NCBI GenBank assembly: GCA_016124615.1
Contig: WGNF01000003.1
Span: 186,001 to 250,000, forward strand
From: Paracoccaceae bacterium
GTDB taxonomy: Bacteria > Pseudomonadota > Alphaproteobacteria > Rhodobacterales > Rhodobacteraceae
Direction: 5' to 3'
DNA: 64,000 nt
Shown: positions 44,922-55,800 of the stretch, piece after piece
Layout of the letters: every line of letters begins with the position of its first letter
Position numbering within the stretch: the first letter of the stretch is position 1
The notes under the pieces: model-generated
The model's database searches: none
Told to the model about the DNA's origin: nothing
What the model saw: the letters and a program-made list of their open reading frames with translations, nothing else
Made by a program: the position numbers and the translations under genes

Positions 44922-45299
44922 ATGGACGATATTGCCGATCTCTTGGGCCGCGTGCTGATCGCGGTGCTGTTTCTGGCCGGGGCGGTGCAGAAGGCCACCG
45001 ATCCGGGGCCGGTGATGGGGTTGCTGGCCGGGGCGGGCTGGCCGGTGCTGCTGATCTGGCCCGCAATGGTGTTCGACGCGCTGGCCGGGCTGGCGCTGAT
45101 CGCGGGCATCGGCGTGCGACCCGTGGCCTGGGCGCTGGCGGCCTATTGTGCGGTGACGAGCTATTTCCACTGGATCCCCTCTGACCCCTGGCAGATCACG
45201 ATCTTCGTCAAGAACTGGGCGATTGCGGGCGGCTGCCTCGTGCTGGCCGCGAACGGCCCCGGGCGGCTGGTGCTGCCGCTGGCCCGACGCGCGGGGTGA
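44922..45299 (+). CDS. DoxX family membrane protein
   Basis: This 125-residue protein has four likely membrane helices: LLGRVLIAVLFLAGAVQKATDP, VLLIWPAMVFDALAGLALIAGIG, AWALAAYCAVTSYFHWIPSD and WAIAGGCLVLAANG. The AGAVQKATDPGPV and TSYFHWI segments fit the DoxX/DoxD fold. The function in this family is mostly unknown and linked to redox or sulfur metabolism in some species. AGGAAAGG precedes the ATG. It is convergent with tkt. Confidence 0.82.
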   Translation: MDDIADLLGRVLIAVLFLAGAVQKATDPGPVMGLLAGAGWPVLLIWPAMVFDALAGLALIAGIGVRPVAWALAAYCAVTSYFHWIPSDPWQITIFVKNWAIAGGCLVLAANGPGRLVLPLARRAG

Positions 45300-45327
45300 T
45301 CCGCGCGCCGGGGCAGGACCGGTCGGG

Positions 45328-47346
45328 TCAGAGCAGCGATTTGACCTCGGCCACCGTCGCCTCGGCGGTGATGCCGAACTCGATGTAGAGCTTTTCCGCC
45401 GGGGCGGAGGCGCCGAAGCCCTTCATGCCGATAAAGCCCGACTTGCCGGTGCGGCCACGCTCGCCCGACAGCCAGCGGTCCCAGCCGAAGCTGCCCGCCG
45501 CCTCGATGGCGACGCGCACCGGGCCCGCGGGCAGCACCTTGCGGCGGTAGCTTTCGGGCTGTTCGGCGAACAGCTCCATGCAGGGCATGGACACCACGCG
45601 GGTGCCGATGCCTTCGGCCTCCAGCAGCTCGCGCGCCTTCAGCGCGATCTGCACCTCGGACCCGGTGGCGATCAGGATCGCCTGCCGCTTGCCGGTCGCT
45701 TCGGCCAGCACATAGGCGCCCTGCGCGGTCAGGTTCTTGCTGGTGTGTTCGGTGCGCAGGGTGGGCAGGTTCTGGCGGCTGAGCGCCAGCACCGAAGGCG
45801 TCTTGGTGGCGTTCAGCGCCAGTTCATAGGCCTCGGCGGTCTCGATCGTGTCGGCGGGGCGGAACAGCCAGGTGTTCGGCGTGGCGCGGCAGATCGCCAG
45901 ATGCTCGATCGGCTGGTGGGTCGGGCCGTCTTCGCCCTGACCGATGGAATCATGCGTCATCACGTAGATGGTGGGCACGCCCATCAGCGCCGACAGCCGC
46001 ATCGCGCCGCGGGCATAGTCGGTGAAGCACAGGAAGGTGCCGCCGTAGGGCCGCACGCCGCCGTGCAGCACCATGCCGTTCATCGCCGCCGCCATGCCGT
46101 GTTCGCGGATGCCGTAGTGGATGTAGGTGCCCTTGCGGTTTTCCGCGTTGAAGATGCCCTGACCGGCTGTCTTGGTCAGGTTCGAGCCGGTCAGGTCGGC
46201 CGAGCCGCCCAGCAGTTCCGGCATGATCGGGCTGACCACTTCCAGCACCATCTCGGAGGATTTCCGGGTCGGCACCTTCGGCTTGGCTTCGCTCATCTGT
46301 TTTTTCAGCGCGCGCAGCACCGCGCCCAGCTTCTTGGGCGCCTCGCGGCCCATGACGCGGTTGAACTCGTCCCGCTTGGCGGCGGAAAGGTCGTTCAACC
46401 GCGCGTCCCAGGCGGCGCGGTCCTGCCCGCCGCGCGAACCGATCGCCTCCCATTCCGCCTTGAGGTCGGCGGGGATGACGAAGGCGGGGTAATCCCAGCC
46501 GTAGATCTCGCGCACCTTGACGATTTCCTCGGCGCCGATCGGCGAGCCGTGGGCCCCGGCGGTGTCCTGCTTCTTGGGCGAGCCGAAGCCGATATGGGTC
46601 TTGCAGTCGATCATCACCGGCTTGTCCGACGCCTTGGCGGCGGTCATCGCGCGGTCGATGTCATCGGGATCGTGGCCGTCGCAATGCAGCACCGTCCAGC
46701 CGGCCGCGGCAAAGCGGGCGCGCTGGTCGGTCAGGTCCGACAGGCTGATCTTGCCGTCGATCGAGATGTTGTTGTTGTCCCAGAGCACGATCAGCTTCGA
46801 CAGCTTCTGCATCCCGGCAAGGCCGATCGCTTCCTGGCTGACGCCTTCCATCAGGCAGCCGTCACCGGCGATCACCCAGGTGTGGTGATCGACGATCTTG
46901 CGGCCAAAGCGGGCGCGCAGCGATTCCTCGGCAATGGCGAAGCCGACCGAGTTCGAGATGCCCTGACCCAGCGGGCCGGTCGTCGTCTCGATGCCGCGGG
47001 CGTGGCCGTATTCCGGGTGCCCGGCGGTCTTCGAACCCCACTGGCGGAAGTTCTTGATCTCTTCGATCGTCATGCCGGGCGAGCCGGTCAGATGCAGCAA
47101 CGCATAAAGCAACATCGAGCCATGCCCGGCCGACAGGATGAACCGGTCGCGGTCGGGCCATTCCGGGTTGGTCGCGTCGAACTTGAGGTGTTTGGAAAAC
47201 AGGACGGTCGCCACGTCTGCCATGCCCATCGGCATGCCGGGGTGGCCCGAGTTGGCGGCTTGAACCGCATCGATGGCCAGCATCCGGATCGCACAGGCCT
47301 TGCGCCAGTGGTCGGGATGCGCGCTGCGCAGGGTTGCGATATCCAA
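45328..47346 (-). CDS. tkt: Transketolase
   Basis: This 672-residue TPP enzyme moves two-carbon units between sugar phosphates in the pentose-phosphate and Calvin pathways. Motifs are [42 protein letters not shown], the TPP motif [20 protein letters not shown] ending NNNISIDG, and [33 protein letters not shown]-type substrate residues occur in [13 protein letters not shown]. Length and N-terminus ([23 protein letters not shown]) are normal. It is divergent from the coiled-coil/zapA pair with about 200 bp between them. Confidence 0.97.
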   Translation of the reverse strand: MDIATLRSAHPDHWRKACAIRMLAIDAVQAANSGHPGMPMGMADVATVLFSKHLKFDATNPEWPDRDRFILSAGHGSMLLYALLHLTGSPGMTIEEIKNFRQWGSKTAGHPEYGHARGIETTTGPLGQGISNSVGFAIAEESLRARFGRKIVDHHTWVIAGDGCLMEGVSQEAIGLAGMQKLSKLIVLWDNNNISIDGKISLSDLTDQRARFAAAGWTVLHCDGHDPDDIDRAMTAAKASDKPVMIDCKTHIGFGSPKKQDTAGAHGSPIGAEEIVKVREIYGWDYPAFVIPADLKAEWEAIGSRGGQDRAAWDARLNDLSAAKRDEFNRVMGREAPKKLGAVLRALKKQMSEAKPKVPTRKSSEMVLEVVSPIMPELLGGSADLTGSNLTKTAGQGIFNAENRKGTYIHYGIREHGMAAAMNGMVLHGGVRPYGGTFLCFTDYARGAMRLSALMGVPTIYVMTHDSIGQGEDGPTHQPIEHLAICRATPNTWLFRPADTIETAEAYELALNATKTPSVLALSRQNLPTLRTEHTSKNLTAQGAYVLAEATGKRQAILIATGSEVQIALKARELLEAEGIGTRVVSMPCMELFAEQPESYRRKVLPAGPVRVAIEAAGSFGWDRWLSGERGRTGKSGFIGMKGFGASAPAEKLYIEFGITAEATVAEVKSLL

Positions 47347-47549
47347 GGGTCAGTCTCCTCCTCTGGGGTCCAAGGGCCGTTTTCCGCCGTATTCAGCCGT
47401 CATACCAGCGTCTGGCGACATATCAAGCGCACGGGACGCCGCAGTCTGGGATTGTGGGAAGAATTCGGCCGCGGCTTTGGTTTAAGATCGGCAGACCGCG
47501 CCCCGGGGGCGATTCGGGTGCGGCGAAGGCCAGAAAGAAGGAAAACGTC

Positions 47550-48068
47550 ATGCAGGATTTGCAGGAGCTGGAGCAGCGCATTTCGCTGGCACTGGACCGC
47601 ATCGCCCAAGGGGTGGAGGCGCTCGACGGGCTGACCGTGCTGCCGCAGGGGGCGGCGGCAGCGGAACCGCAGGCCCCGGCCGCCGACCCCGAGGCGCTGC
47701 GGCTGGCCGAAGCGTTGCAAGAGGAACGCGACGCCAACGGCCAGTTGCAGGAACGGCTGCGCGTGGTGAACGAGCGGCTGGCGGCGGGCGTGGCCCCGCT
47801 GGAGGCGCGCATCGCCACCCTGACCGCGCAGATCGACGCGCAGGGGATCGAGCTGGGGCGGATGAAATCGACCAACGTGCAACTGCGCGAAACCCTGCGC
47901 GCCTTGCGCGAGGCGAGCGAGAAGGGGGTCAGCGACCCGCAGCTGGTCAACAAGTCGCTGCAGGTGGAACTGGACGCGCTGCGCACCGCCCGCGCTACCG
48001 AAGTGGCTGAACTCGATGGCATTCTTGCCGAACTGAAGCCCCTGATCGGAGAGGACGCCGATGCCTGA
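47550..48068 (+). CDS. Coiled-coil protein preceding zapA
   Basis: This 172-residue protein is heavily charged and has heptad-like segments (LQELEQRISLALDRIAQGVEAL, EALQEERDANGQLQERLRVVNERL, VQLRETLRALREASEKG). There is no membrane or enzyme motif. It overlaps the start of zapA by 8 bp (ATGCCTGA), so the two are translationally coupled and probably act together. Similar genes precede zapA in other alphaproteobacteria. It may bind ZapA or FtsZ, which is an inference. AAGGAAAAC precedes the start. Confidence 0.82.
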   Translation: MQDLQELEQRISLALDRIAQGVEALDGLTVLPQGAAAAEPQAPAADPEALRLAEALQEERDANGQLQERLRVVNERLAAGVAPLEARIATLTAQIDAQGIELGRMKSTNVQLRETLRALREASEKGVSDPQLVNKSLQVELDALRTARATEVAELDGILAELKPLIGEDADA

Positions 48069-48483
48069 AGTCACCGTGACCGTGGGCGGCCGCCCGTTCG
48101 AAGTGGCCTGCCAGCCGGGGGAAGAACTGTTCCTGCGCGCCGCCGCCAAGGCGCTGGATACCGAGGCGCGGGTGCTTCTGGACCAGATCGGCCGGATGCC
48201 GGAAAGCCGGATGCTGCTGATGGCAGGGCTGATGATCGCCGACCGCGTTGCCGGGATGGAAGATCAGGCCCGCGCGCAAACCACGCGGCTGGCGCAGGTC
48301 GAGGCGGAACTGGCAGAGCTGAAGGCCCGCCCGGCGCCCGCACCGGAACGTGTCGAGGTGCCGGTGCTGCCACGATCCGTCACCGACTCGCTGGCCGAAA
48401 TGGCGGCGCGGGCCGAGGCGCTGGCGACCGCGCTGGCCGAACGGCTGCCGCCGGTGGCTGCGGACGCGCCCGCCGAGGGCTGA
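48061..48483 (+). CDS. zapA: Cell division protein ZapA
   Basis: This 140-residue FtsZ-ring stabiliser has the ZapA head domain (VTVTVGGRPFEVACQPGEELFLRAAAKALDTEARVLLDQIGRMPESRMLLMAGLMIADRV) and a C-terminal helix and tail. The tail is longer than in E. coli ZapA, rich in Pro, Ala and Glu. It overlaps the upstream coiled-coil gene by 8 bp. The usual proteobacterial zapA-6S RNA arrangement is not seen here: a terminator follows within 10 bp. Confidence 0.9.
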   Translation: MPEVTVTVGGRPFEVACQPGEELFLRAAAKALDTEARVLLDQIGRMPESRMLLMAGLMIADRVAGMEDQARAQTTRLAQVEAELAELKARPAPAPERVEVPVLPRSVTDSLAEMAARAEALATALAERLPPVAADAPAEG

Positions 48484-48490
48484 AACCAAA

Positions 48491-48513
48491 AAGGCCCGCG
48501 CGAAGCGGGCCTT
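48491..48513. terminator. Bidirectional terminator between zapA and grxD
   Basis: Arms AAGGCCCGC and GCGGGCCTT flank a 5-nt loop GCGAA, with A-rich sequence before and a T after. It serves zapA on the plus strand and grxD on the minus strand, whose stop is at 48536. Confidence 0.8.
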
Positions 48514-48535
48514 TGCAGCGCCGGAACCGGGCCGG

Positions 48536-48895
48536 TCAGCCGTTGGCTTCGCGGATTTTCGCGGCGGCGTCCTTGTCGAAAGTCACGCCCTTCGCCTCGA
48601 ACAGCGCGTCGAGTTCACCCGACAGCGTCATTTCGGTCACGATATCGCAGCCGCCGACGAATTCGCCCTTCACGTAAAGCTGCGGGATCGTCGGCCATTC
48701 CGAAAAGTCCTTGATCCCCTGCCGGATCTCGGGGTCGGCGAGCACGTTCACGTCGGTGAACTGCACGCCCATGTAGTTCAGCACCCCCGCCACGCGGCTG
48801 GAAAAGCCGCATTGCGGCATCATCTTGGTGCCCTTCATGAACAGCACGACGTCGTTCGAGGTGACGGTATCGCGGATCGTATCGGTAGCGCTCAT
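48536..48895 (-). CDS. grxD: Monothiol glutaredoxin Grx4 type
   Basis: This 119-residue protein carries the monothiol active site CGFS ([20 protein letters not shown]), the preceding Lys in [25 protein letters not shown] and a TxMxxSGEL helix. It binds a [2Fe-2S] cluster with glutathione and works with BolA, encoded by the next gene, in iron sensing and cluster trafficking. The bolA-grxD tandem order is conserved in alphaproteobacteria. A terminator follows it. Confidence 0.96.
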   Translation of the reverse strand: MSATDTIRDTVTSNDVVLFMKGTKMMPQCGFSSRVAGVLNYMGVQFTDVNVLADPEIRQGIKDFSEWPTIPQLYVKGEFVGGCDIVTEMTLSGELDALFEAKGVTFDKDAAAKIREANG

Positions 48896-48950
48896 GGCCG
48901 AGCCCTTCTGTGTCTGCGGCAGCGCCGCGGGATTTGGATGCGGCGCCGGA

Positions 48951-49193
48951 TCAGTCCGGGGCCTTGGTGGTCAATGCAAGCGCGTGCAATTCGCCGTGGG
49001 CGCCATCCATCTTGCCCTTCAGGCTGGCATAGACGGCGCGTTGCTGCTGCACGCGGTTCAGCCCGCGGAAGCTTTCGTCGATCACTTCCGCCGCCCAGTG
49101 ATTTCCGTCACCGGCAAGGTCGGTGATGGTGATGCGCGCCTTCGGAAAGGTGGCGCGGATCAGGTGTTCGATGTCTTGGGCTTCCATCGCCAT
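48951..49193 (-). CDS. bolA: BolA family protein
   Basis: This 80-residue protein starts [39 protein letters not shown] and has [23 protein letters not shown] and GELHALAL, the BolA class-II pattern with its conserved His. It partners monothiol glutaredoxins to bind [2Fe-2S] clusters. It lies 55 bp upstream of grxD on the same strand. AGGACC precedes the ATG; the inner ATG two codons on is equally possible. Confidence 0.93.
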   Translation of the reverse strand: MAMEAQDIEHLIRATFPKARITITDLAGDGNHWAAEVIDESFRGLNRVQQQRAVYASLKGKMDGAHGELHALALTTKAPD

Positions 49194-49311
49194 GTGGCCG
49201 GGGTCCTGTCGGTTGTCTGGTGCAAATCTAGGCGCAGCCCCGGCCCGCCGCAAGGGCGGGCCGGGCGTCGCGACGCCGAAACAGATGCGACGAATGTGCC
49301 TTTCGGCGCCG

Positions 49312-51471
49312 TCAGCCCACCGCGCGTTCGAAGGCGCTGTGGTAAAGCGCCGAAAGCTCGGCCAGCGCCGCTTCGGAGCCGCCAAAGCGAACGGCGTGGC
49401 CGCCGAACCGGCCGACGGCATGGGCGGGCACACCCGCATGGCCTGCCGCGGCGATCAGAGCCTCGGCCTGATCGAACGAGCAGGAAACGAGGTAGCGGGC
49501 CTGATCCTCGCCGAACAGGAATCCGGTATCGGCGCTGTCCAGCGTCAGGCCGATCCCGGCGCCCTCGGCCATCTCGAAGGCAGCCAGGGCGAGGCCGCCA
49601 TCAGAAAGGTCGGTCGCCGCGGTGAAGAGGTGGCGCTGCGCCAGCAGGAAGTCGCCGTTGCGCTTTTCGGCGGCCAGATCGACATGGGGGGCGTCGCCAT
49701 CCTCGCGGTGGAACACCTCGGCCAGTAGCGCCGACTGGCCCAGATGGCCGACGGTCTCGCCGATCACCAGCGCGATCTCGCCCGCCTTCGGTGCGCCCGC
49801 GATCAGGTCGTCAAGGCTGTGCAGAAGGCCGACCGCGCCGATGGTGGGGGTAGGCAGGATGCCGGTGCCGTCGGTTTCGTTGTAAAGGCTGACGTTGCCG
49901 GACACGATCGGCAGTTCCAGCGCGATGCAAGCGGCGCCGATGCCTTTGATCGCGCCGACCATCTGGCCCATGATCTCGGGCTTTTCCGGGTTGCCGAAGT
50001 TCAGGTTGTCGGTCGCGGCCAAGGGTGTCGCGCCACAGGCGACAAGGTTGCGCCACGCTTCGGCCACCGCCTGCTTGCCGCCCTCGAACGGATTCGCCTT
50101 GACGTAACGCGGTGTCACGTCGCTGGTGAAGGCCAGCGCCTTGGGGGTGCCGTGCACCCGCACCACGCCCGCGCCAAGGCCGGGCGCGCGCACCGTGTCG
50201 GCCATCACCTGGCTGTCGTATTGCTGCCAGACCCAGGCCTTGCTGGCATAGTTCGGGCTGCCGATCAGTGCCTTCAGCGCGTCCACCGGGTCGATATGCG
50301 GCACCGGCTCCATTGGCGCGGCGGCGGGGGTTTCAATCCAGGGCCGGTCGTATTCCGGCGCGTTACCCGCCAGCGCCTTCAGCGGCAGGTCGGCCATCAC
50401 CGTATTGCCCTGCAGCACGAGGAAGCGATCCTCGGGGATCGTCTCGCCGACGATGGCGAAGTCGAGATCCCATTTGTCGAAGATCGCCTTCGCCTCGGCT
50501 TCCTTCTCCGGCTTCAGCACCATGAGCATCCGCTCCTGGCTTTCGCTGAGCATCATCTCATAGGCGGTCATGCCGGTTTCGCGGCAAGGCACGCGGTCAA
50601 GGTCAAGGCGGATGCCAAGGTCGCCCTTGTCGCCCATCTCGACCGCCGAGCAGGTCAGGCCCGCCGCGCCCATGTCTTGAATCGAGATCACCGCGCCCGA
50701 GGCCATCAGCTCAAGGCAGGCCTCCAGCAGCCGCTTTTCGGTGAAGGGGTCGCCGACCTGCACGGTGGGGCGCTTTTCCTCGATCGTGTCGTCGAATTCG
50801 GCGCTGGCCATCGTGGCGCCGCCGACGCCGTCGCGGCCGGTCTTGGCGCCGAGGTAGACCACCGGCATCCCCACGCCGGACGCGGCGGAGTAGAAGATCT
50901 TGTCGGCATCGGCGAGACCCGCCGCGAAGGCGTTCACCAGACAGTTGCCGTTATAGCTGCGGTGGAACCGCACCTCGCCGCCCACGGTCGGCACGCCGAA
51001 GGCGTTGCCGTAAGAGCCGACGCCCTCGACCACGCCCTTGACCAGATGGGCGGTTTTCGGGTGCGAAGGCTCGCCAAAGCTCAGCGCGTTCATCGCCGCA
51101 ATCGGCCGCGCGCCCATCGTGAAGACGTCGCGCAGGATGCCGCCGACGCCGGTCGCGGCGCCCTGATGCGGCTCGATGTAGCTGGGGTGGTTGTGGCTTT
51201 CCATCTTGAAGACCACGGCCTGACCGTCGCCGATATCGACCACGCCCGCATTCTCGCCCGGCCCGCAGATCACCTGCGGCCCGGTGGTGGGCAGGGTGCG
51301 CAGCCACTTCTTCGACGATTTGTAGGAACAATGCTCGTTCCACATCGCCGAGAAGATGCCGAGTTCAGTGAAGGTGGGCACGCGGCCGATGATGGCCAGC
51401 AGGCGCTGATACTCGTCGGGCTTCATCCCGTGTGCGGCAATCAACTCGGGCGTGATTTTCGGCTCGTCCAT
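49312..51471 (-). CDS. purL: Phosphoribosylformylglycinamidine synthase subunit PurL
   Basis: This 719-residue small-type PurL makes FGAM from FGAR, ATP and ammonia supplied by PurQ. Visible are [105 protein letters not shown], and [16 protein letters not shown] near the end. I start it at 51471 ([10 protein letters not shown]); the longer frame upstream is low quality. No purQ or purS lies in view. Upstream on the same strand are a candidate sRNA and a terminator, so purL has its own promoter in the 185-bp gap. Confidence 0.97.
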   Translation of the reverse strand: MDEPKITPELIAAHGMKPDEYQRLLAIIGRVPTFTELGIFSAMWNEHCSYKSSKKWLRTLPTTGPQVICGPGENAGVVDIGDGQAVVFKMESHNHPSYIEPHQGAATGVGGILRDVFTMGARPIAAMNALSFGEPSHPKTAHLVKGVVEGVGSYGNAFGVPTVGGEVRFHRSYNGNCLVNAFAAGLADADKIFYSAASGVGMPVVYLGAKTGRDGVGGATMASAEFDDTIEEKRPTVQVGDPFTEKRLLEACLELMASGAVISIQDMGAAGLTCSAVEMGDKGDLGIRLDLDRVPCRETGMTAYEMMLSESQERMLMVLKPEKEAEAKAIFDKWDLDFAIVGETIPEDRFLVLQGNTVMADLPLKALAGNAPEYDRPWIETPAAAPMEPVPHIDPVDALKALIGSPNYASKAWVWQQYDSQVMADTVRAPGLGAGVVRVHGTPKALAFTSDVTPRYVKANPFEGGKQAVAEAWRNLVACGATPLAATDNLNFGNPEKPEIMGQMVGAIKGIGAACIALELPIVSGNVSLYNETDGTGILPTPTIGAVGLLHSLDDLIAGAPKAGEIALVIGETVGHLGQSALLAEVFHREDGDAPHVDLAAEKRNGDFLLAQRHLFTAATDLSDGGLALAAFEMAEGAGIGLTLDSADTGFLFGEDQARYLVSCSFDQAEALIAAAGHAGVPAHAVGRFGGHAVRFGGSEAALAELSALYHSAFERAVG

Positions 51472-51655
51472 CTTCCGTCTCCCACCGGGCCCGGTGGCGG
51501 CGGACCCTTTGCCCGCTCTTAGGATATGGGGGCAGTCGGGGGAAGGCCCGAAATATTCGCGATGCTTCGGGCGGGCCCGGCGTTCACGTGCCGCCCCGAT
51601 CGCGGGCAGCGCGGTGCCGCGGTGCGGCAATTTCAGGCAAGTTGCGGCATGGGCG

Positions 51656-51683
51656 AAAAAAAAGGCCGAGCAAAGCTCGGCCT
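51656..51683 (-). terminator. Strong rho-independent terminator, minus strand
   Basis: On the minus strand AGGCCGAG-CTTTG-CTCGGCCT is followed by a run of T. It lies 160 bp beyond the LysR stop and 185 bp before purL. It would end either the LysR transcript or the candidate small RNA. Confidence 0.85.
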
Positions 51684-51734
51684 AAGTCCAACAGGGAGGT
51701 AGAAGAACCTGTGACATGGTCAACAAATCCTTCT
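51656..51734 (-). ncRNA. Candidate small RNA with anti-Shine-Dalgarno loop
   Basis: On the minus strand TTGATC (51769-51764), a 17-bp spacer and TAACTG (51746-51741) form a plausible sigma-70 promoter that would start transcription near 51734. The transcript would include a stem ACAGG...CCTGT (51712-51691) whose 12-nt loop is UUCUUCUACCUC; with the following stem bases it presents CUUCUACCUCC, the complement of a strong ribosome-binding site. It would end at a stem with U8 at 51656-51663. No protein-coding frame fits. This shape resembles the CCUCC-loop stress sRNAs of Rhodobacter (CcsR family), but I cannot confirm membership. Confidence 0.6.
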
Positions 51735-51842
51735 GCGTTGCAGTTAGGGTTTCATGAGTCGTGGATCAAGGGAAATGGTGTCGCAGGTGCAGCATGGCCG
51801 ATATGCGCGTTCCGCATATGTGGCCGATGCGCATCAGCCGAT

Positions 51843-52730
51843 CTACTGGCGATGCCGGTGGGCAAAGATTTCCTCGGTCACGAAATCGCGGAAGGCCGAG
51901 ACGCGCTTGGAATGCCGCAACTCTTCCGGATAGGCGAGGAAGACCGGCACGTCGTTCGATTCCACATCCGGCAACACCCGGACAAGGTTGGGGAAATCCT
52001 CGGTCAGGTAATCCGGCAGCACGCCGACGCCCAGATGGCTCAGCACCGCCTGCAGCACGCCGAAGTAGTTGTTCACCGTCAGCATCGACGGCACGTTGTA
52101 GGCCATCAGCGTCTGCACCAGTGCGGCGCCCGCGGCGACCTGCGGCGTGGCCGGGGCCTGGCAGATCAGCCGGTGTTGCGACAAATCCTCCAGCCGTTCG
52201 GGCTTGCCGCGTTCGGCGACATACTCGCTGGAGGCGTAAAGCTGCATCCGGATGTTCATCAGCCGCTTGCGGATCAGATCGGCCTGGCTGGGTTCCTTCA
52301 TGCGGATCGCCACGTCGGCCTCGCGCATCGGCAGGTCGAGCACGCGCTCTTCCAGCATCAGGTCGATCTTCAGGTCGGGATATTTCGCGTAAAGCGCCGA
52401 CAGCCGCGGCGCCAGCCACAGCGTGCCAAAGCCGGTGGTGGTGGTGACGCGCAATTCGCCCATCACCTCGTCCTCTGTGTCGCGGATGCGGGCCGAGGCG
52501 GCATCGAGGCGCTTCACCATCGAACTGGTGGCCTCGAACAGCAACTCGCCCTGCTCGGTGAGAATCAGTCCGCGGGCGTGGCGATGGAACAGCGTGGTGT
52601 TCAGGCTCTCCTCCAGCGCGCGAATCTGTCGCGACACCGCGGATTGCGACAGGTGCAGCGTCTCACCCGCATGGGTCAGGCTGCCCGCGTCGGCCACGGC
52701 ATGAAATATTCTGAGCTTGTCCCAATCCAT
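51843..52730 (-). CDS. LysR family transcriptional regulator (next to indolepyruvate oxidoreductase)
   Basis: This 295-residue regulator starts MDWDKLRIFHAVADAGSLTHAGETLHLSQSAVSRQIRALEESLNTTLFHRHARGLILTEQGE, a textbook LysR HTH. The effector domain follows with GELRVTTTTGFGTLWLAPRLSALYAKYPDLKIDLML. I use the ATG at 52730; a GTG precedes it directly. It is divergent from the indolepyruvate:ferredoxin oxidoreductase gene, with about 150 bp of AT-richer DNA between them that contains a 19-bp palindrome. It is the natural candidate regulator of that gene. Confidence 0.92.
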   Translation of the reverse strand: MDWDKLRIFHAVADAGSLTHAGETLHLSQSAVSRQIRALEESLNTTLFHRHARGLILTEQGELLFEATSSMVKRLDAASARIRDTEDEVMGELRVTTTTGFGTLWLAPRLSALYAKYPDLKIDLMLEERVLDLPMREADVAIRMKEPSQADLIRKRLMNIRMQLYASSEYVAERGKPERLEDLSQHRLICQAPATPQVAAGAALVQTLMAYNVPSMLTVNNYFGVLQAVLSHLGVGVLPDYLTEDFPNLVRVLPDVESNDVPVFLAYPEELRHSKRVSAFRDFVTEEIFAHRHRQ

Positions 52731-52830
52731 CACGCAACTCTTCCGAATTTGTCCGACGCTAACATTGAAGCGGCTTTCCTAGACACGTTTTCTGCCATGT
52801 AAATGAACTTTTGCGAAATATGTTCTTTGT

Positions 52831-52849
52831 AGGTCATAAATGATGACCT
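52831..52849. promoter_or_regulatory. Operator-like palindrome AGGTCAT-N5-ATGACCT
   Basis: Perfect 7-bp arms with a 5-nt centre lie 38 bp before the indolepyruvate oxidoreductase start and about 100 bp before the divergent LysR gene. The surrounding DNA is much more AT-rich than average, as expected for promoters. Confidence 0.5.
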
Positions 52850-52886
52850 ATCATGGGGTGCGCGTGCGAGCCAGGGAGGGTGCGTC

Positions 52887-55800
52887 ATGAGCCTGCAGGA
52901 CATCCAGCTTTCCGACCGTTTCGATCTGACCAAATCGCCGGTGCTGCTGAACGGCACCCAGGCGCTGGTGCGGCTGATGCTGATGCAGAAGGCGCGCGAC
53001 CGGGCGGCGGGGCTGAACACGGCGGGCTATGTGACCGGCTACCGCGGCAGCCCGCTGGGCGCGGTGGACATGCAGATGATGCGCGCGGCGAAAGAGCTGG
53101 GCGCGGCCGACGTGCTGTTTCAACCGGGGCTGAACGAAGACCTTGCCGCCACCGCGATCTGGGGCAGCCAGCAGGCCGAACTGCGCGGCGAGGGCAAATA
53201 CGATGGCGTCTTCGCGCTCTGGTACGGCAAGGGGCCGGGGGTGGACCGCTCGGGCGACGTGATGCGGCACGCCAACATGGCCGGCACCGCGCCCAAGGGC
53301 GGCGTGCTGATGGCGATGGGGGATGACCACACCGGCGAAAGCTCGACCACGTTGCACCAGTCGGACTGGGCGATGGTGGACGCCTATATGCCGGTGGTCT
53401 CGCCCGCCGGGGTGCAGGAGATCCTCGATCTGGGGCTTTACGGCTGGGCGCTGTCGCGTTTTGCCGGGGTCTGGGTCGGCCTCAAGACGATGAAGGACAC
53501 GGTGGAGGCGACCGCCGTGGTGAACGGCGACCCGAACCGGCTGCAATTCGTGACGCCCGAGTTCAAGCTGCCGCCGGGTGGGCTGAACATCCGGCTGATC
53601 GACACGCCGGTGCTGCAGGAAGCCCGGATGATCGACTTCAAGCGGTTTGCCGCCGAGGCGTTCGCCCGCGCCAACCGGATCGACAAGCGGGTCTGGGGCC
53701 AGCCGGGGGCCAAGATCGGCTTTGTCGCGGCGGGCAAGAACTGGCTCGATCTGGTGCATGCGCTGTCGCTTTTGGGGATCGACGAGGCCGAGGCCGGGCG
53801 GCTGGGGATCACCACCTACAAGGTGGCGCAGACGTTCCCGCTGGATATGGAAAGCTTCCACGAATGGGCCGAGGGGCTCGATCTGGTCGTGGTGGTGGAA
53901 GAAAAGCGCAAGCTGATCGAAGTGCAGGTGAAAGAGGCGCTGTTCGACGATCGCCACGGCCGCCGCGTCTATGGCTGGCACAAGGGCGACACCTGGGAAC
54001 ATGGCCGCCGGGTGGAGCTGTTCCCGACCCGCTACGCGCTGGACCCGATCCTGATCGCCGAACAGCTGGGGGCGATCCTGATCGAAGAGGGGCGCGGCAC
54101 CGACCGCATGAGCGCCGCCCTGCAACGCCTTGATGAAGCGCGCAAAGCTGACAACGCCAAGGATCTGGCGGCGCGGCTGCCGTACTTCTGTTCGGGCTGC
54201 CCGCACAACACCTCGACCAAGGTGCCCGAGGGTAGCCGCGCCTATGCCGGGATCGGCTGCCACTACATGGTGCAGTGGATGGACCGCAAGACCACCGGCT
54301 TTACCCAGATGGGCGGCGAAGGTGCGAACTGGGTTGGCGAGGCGCCGTTTTCGACCCGCGACCATGTGTTCCAGAACCTCGGCGACGGCACCTACAACCA
54401 TTCCGGCGTGCAGGCGATCCGGGCGGCTTTGGCGGCGGGCACCAACATCACCTACAAGATCCTGTTCAACGACGCCGTGGCGATGACCGGCGGGCAGGCG
54501 AATGAAGGTGGGCTGACCGCCGACCGCATCGTGCGCGAGATTCAGGCGATGGGGGTGCAACACATCGCCGTGGTCCATGACCCCAAGGAAGGGCTGGATC
54601 TGACCCGCTTTCCCAAGGGCGTCGCGTTCCACGAGCGTGACGAACTGATGCCTGTGCAGGAGAAACTCAGCCAGATCAAGGGCGTGTCGGCCATCGTTTA
54701 TGTGCAGACCTGCGCCGCCGAAAAGCGCCGCCGCCGCAAGCGGCACGAATTCCCCGACCCCGACAAGCGCGTCTTCATCAATACCGACGTCTGCGAAGGC
54801 TGCGGCGATTGCGGGGTGCAGTCGAACTGCGTTTCCATCGTGCCGGTGGAAACCGAACTGGGCCGCAAGCGGGCCATCGACCAAAGCTCTTGCAACAAGG
54901 ATTTCTCTTGCCTGAACGGGTTTTGCCCCTCGTTCGTCACCTTGCAGGGCGCGCGGGTGAAGAAGGCCGCGACGCAGACCGTCGACCTGCCAGACCTGCC
55001 CGCGCCACTGCTGCCGGCGATTGACGGCACCTTCAACGTGGTGATCACCGGCGTCGGCGGCACCGGCGTGGTCACGGTCGGCGCGATCATGGCGATGGCC
55101 GCGCATCTCGACGGCAAGGGCGCGGGCATGATGGAAATGGCGGGGCTGGCGCAGAAGGGCGGCGCCGTGCACATCCACTGCCGCATCGCCAACCGCCCCG
55201 AGGATATCAGCGCCATCCGCGTCGCGGTGGGCGAGGCCGATGCGGTGATCGGCGGCGATCTGGTGGTGACGGCGGGCGCCCGCACGCTGGGGCTGATGAC
55301 CACCGGCAAGACCGGCGCGGCGGTCAACAGCCACCAGATCGTCACTGGAGAGTTTACCCGCAACACCGAATTCCGCTTGCCGTTTGACCGGTTGGAGCTT
55401 GGTCTTCAAGCGCGGTTGAAAGACCGGCTGACGATGTTCGACGCCAGCGAACTGGCCCGCGTGCTGCTGGGCGACTCGATCTATTCGAACATGATGGTGT
55501 TCGGCGCGGCCTGGCAGATGGGGCTGATCCCGCTGTCGGAAGACGCGATCCTGCGCGCGATCGAGCTGAACAAGGCGGCGGTGGAGGGCAACAAGCGCGC
55601 CTTCGAACTCGGCCGCTGGGCCGCCCTGCATCCCGATCAGGCGGCCCGCGTGCTGGCGCCGAACGTAGTGGAAAAACCCAAGACGCTGGACGAGGTGATC
55701 GCCTTCCGCATCGCGCATCTGACGGCCTACCAGTCGCCCCGCTATGCCACCCGCTATCGCAAGCTGGTGGATCGGGCGACGGATCCGCGGCTGAAGGAAG

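Noticed and set aside
48484..48535. 6S RNA expected after zapA
   Set aside because: Only 52 bp with a terminator separate zapA from grxD; there is no room for a 6S RNA.
51715..51756. A 13-codon plus-strand leader peptide MVNKSFCVAVRVS with GGGAGG upstream
   Set aside because: The ribosome-like site is too far from the ATG and is simply the complement of the CCUCC loop; no regulated gene follows on the plus strand. The minus-strand sRNA reading explains the structure better.
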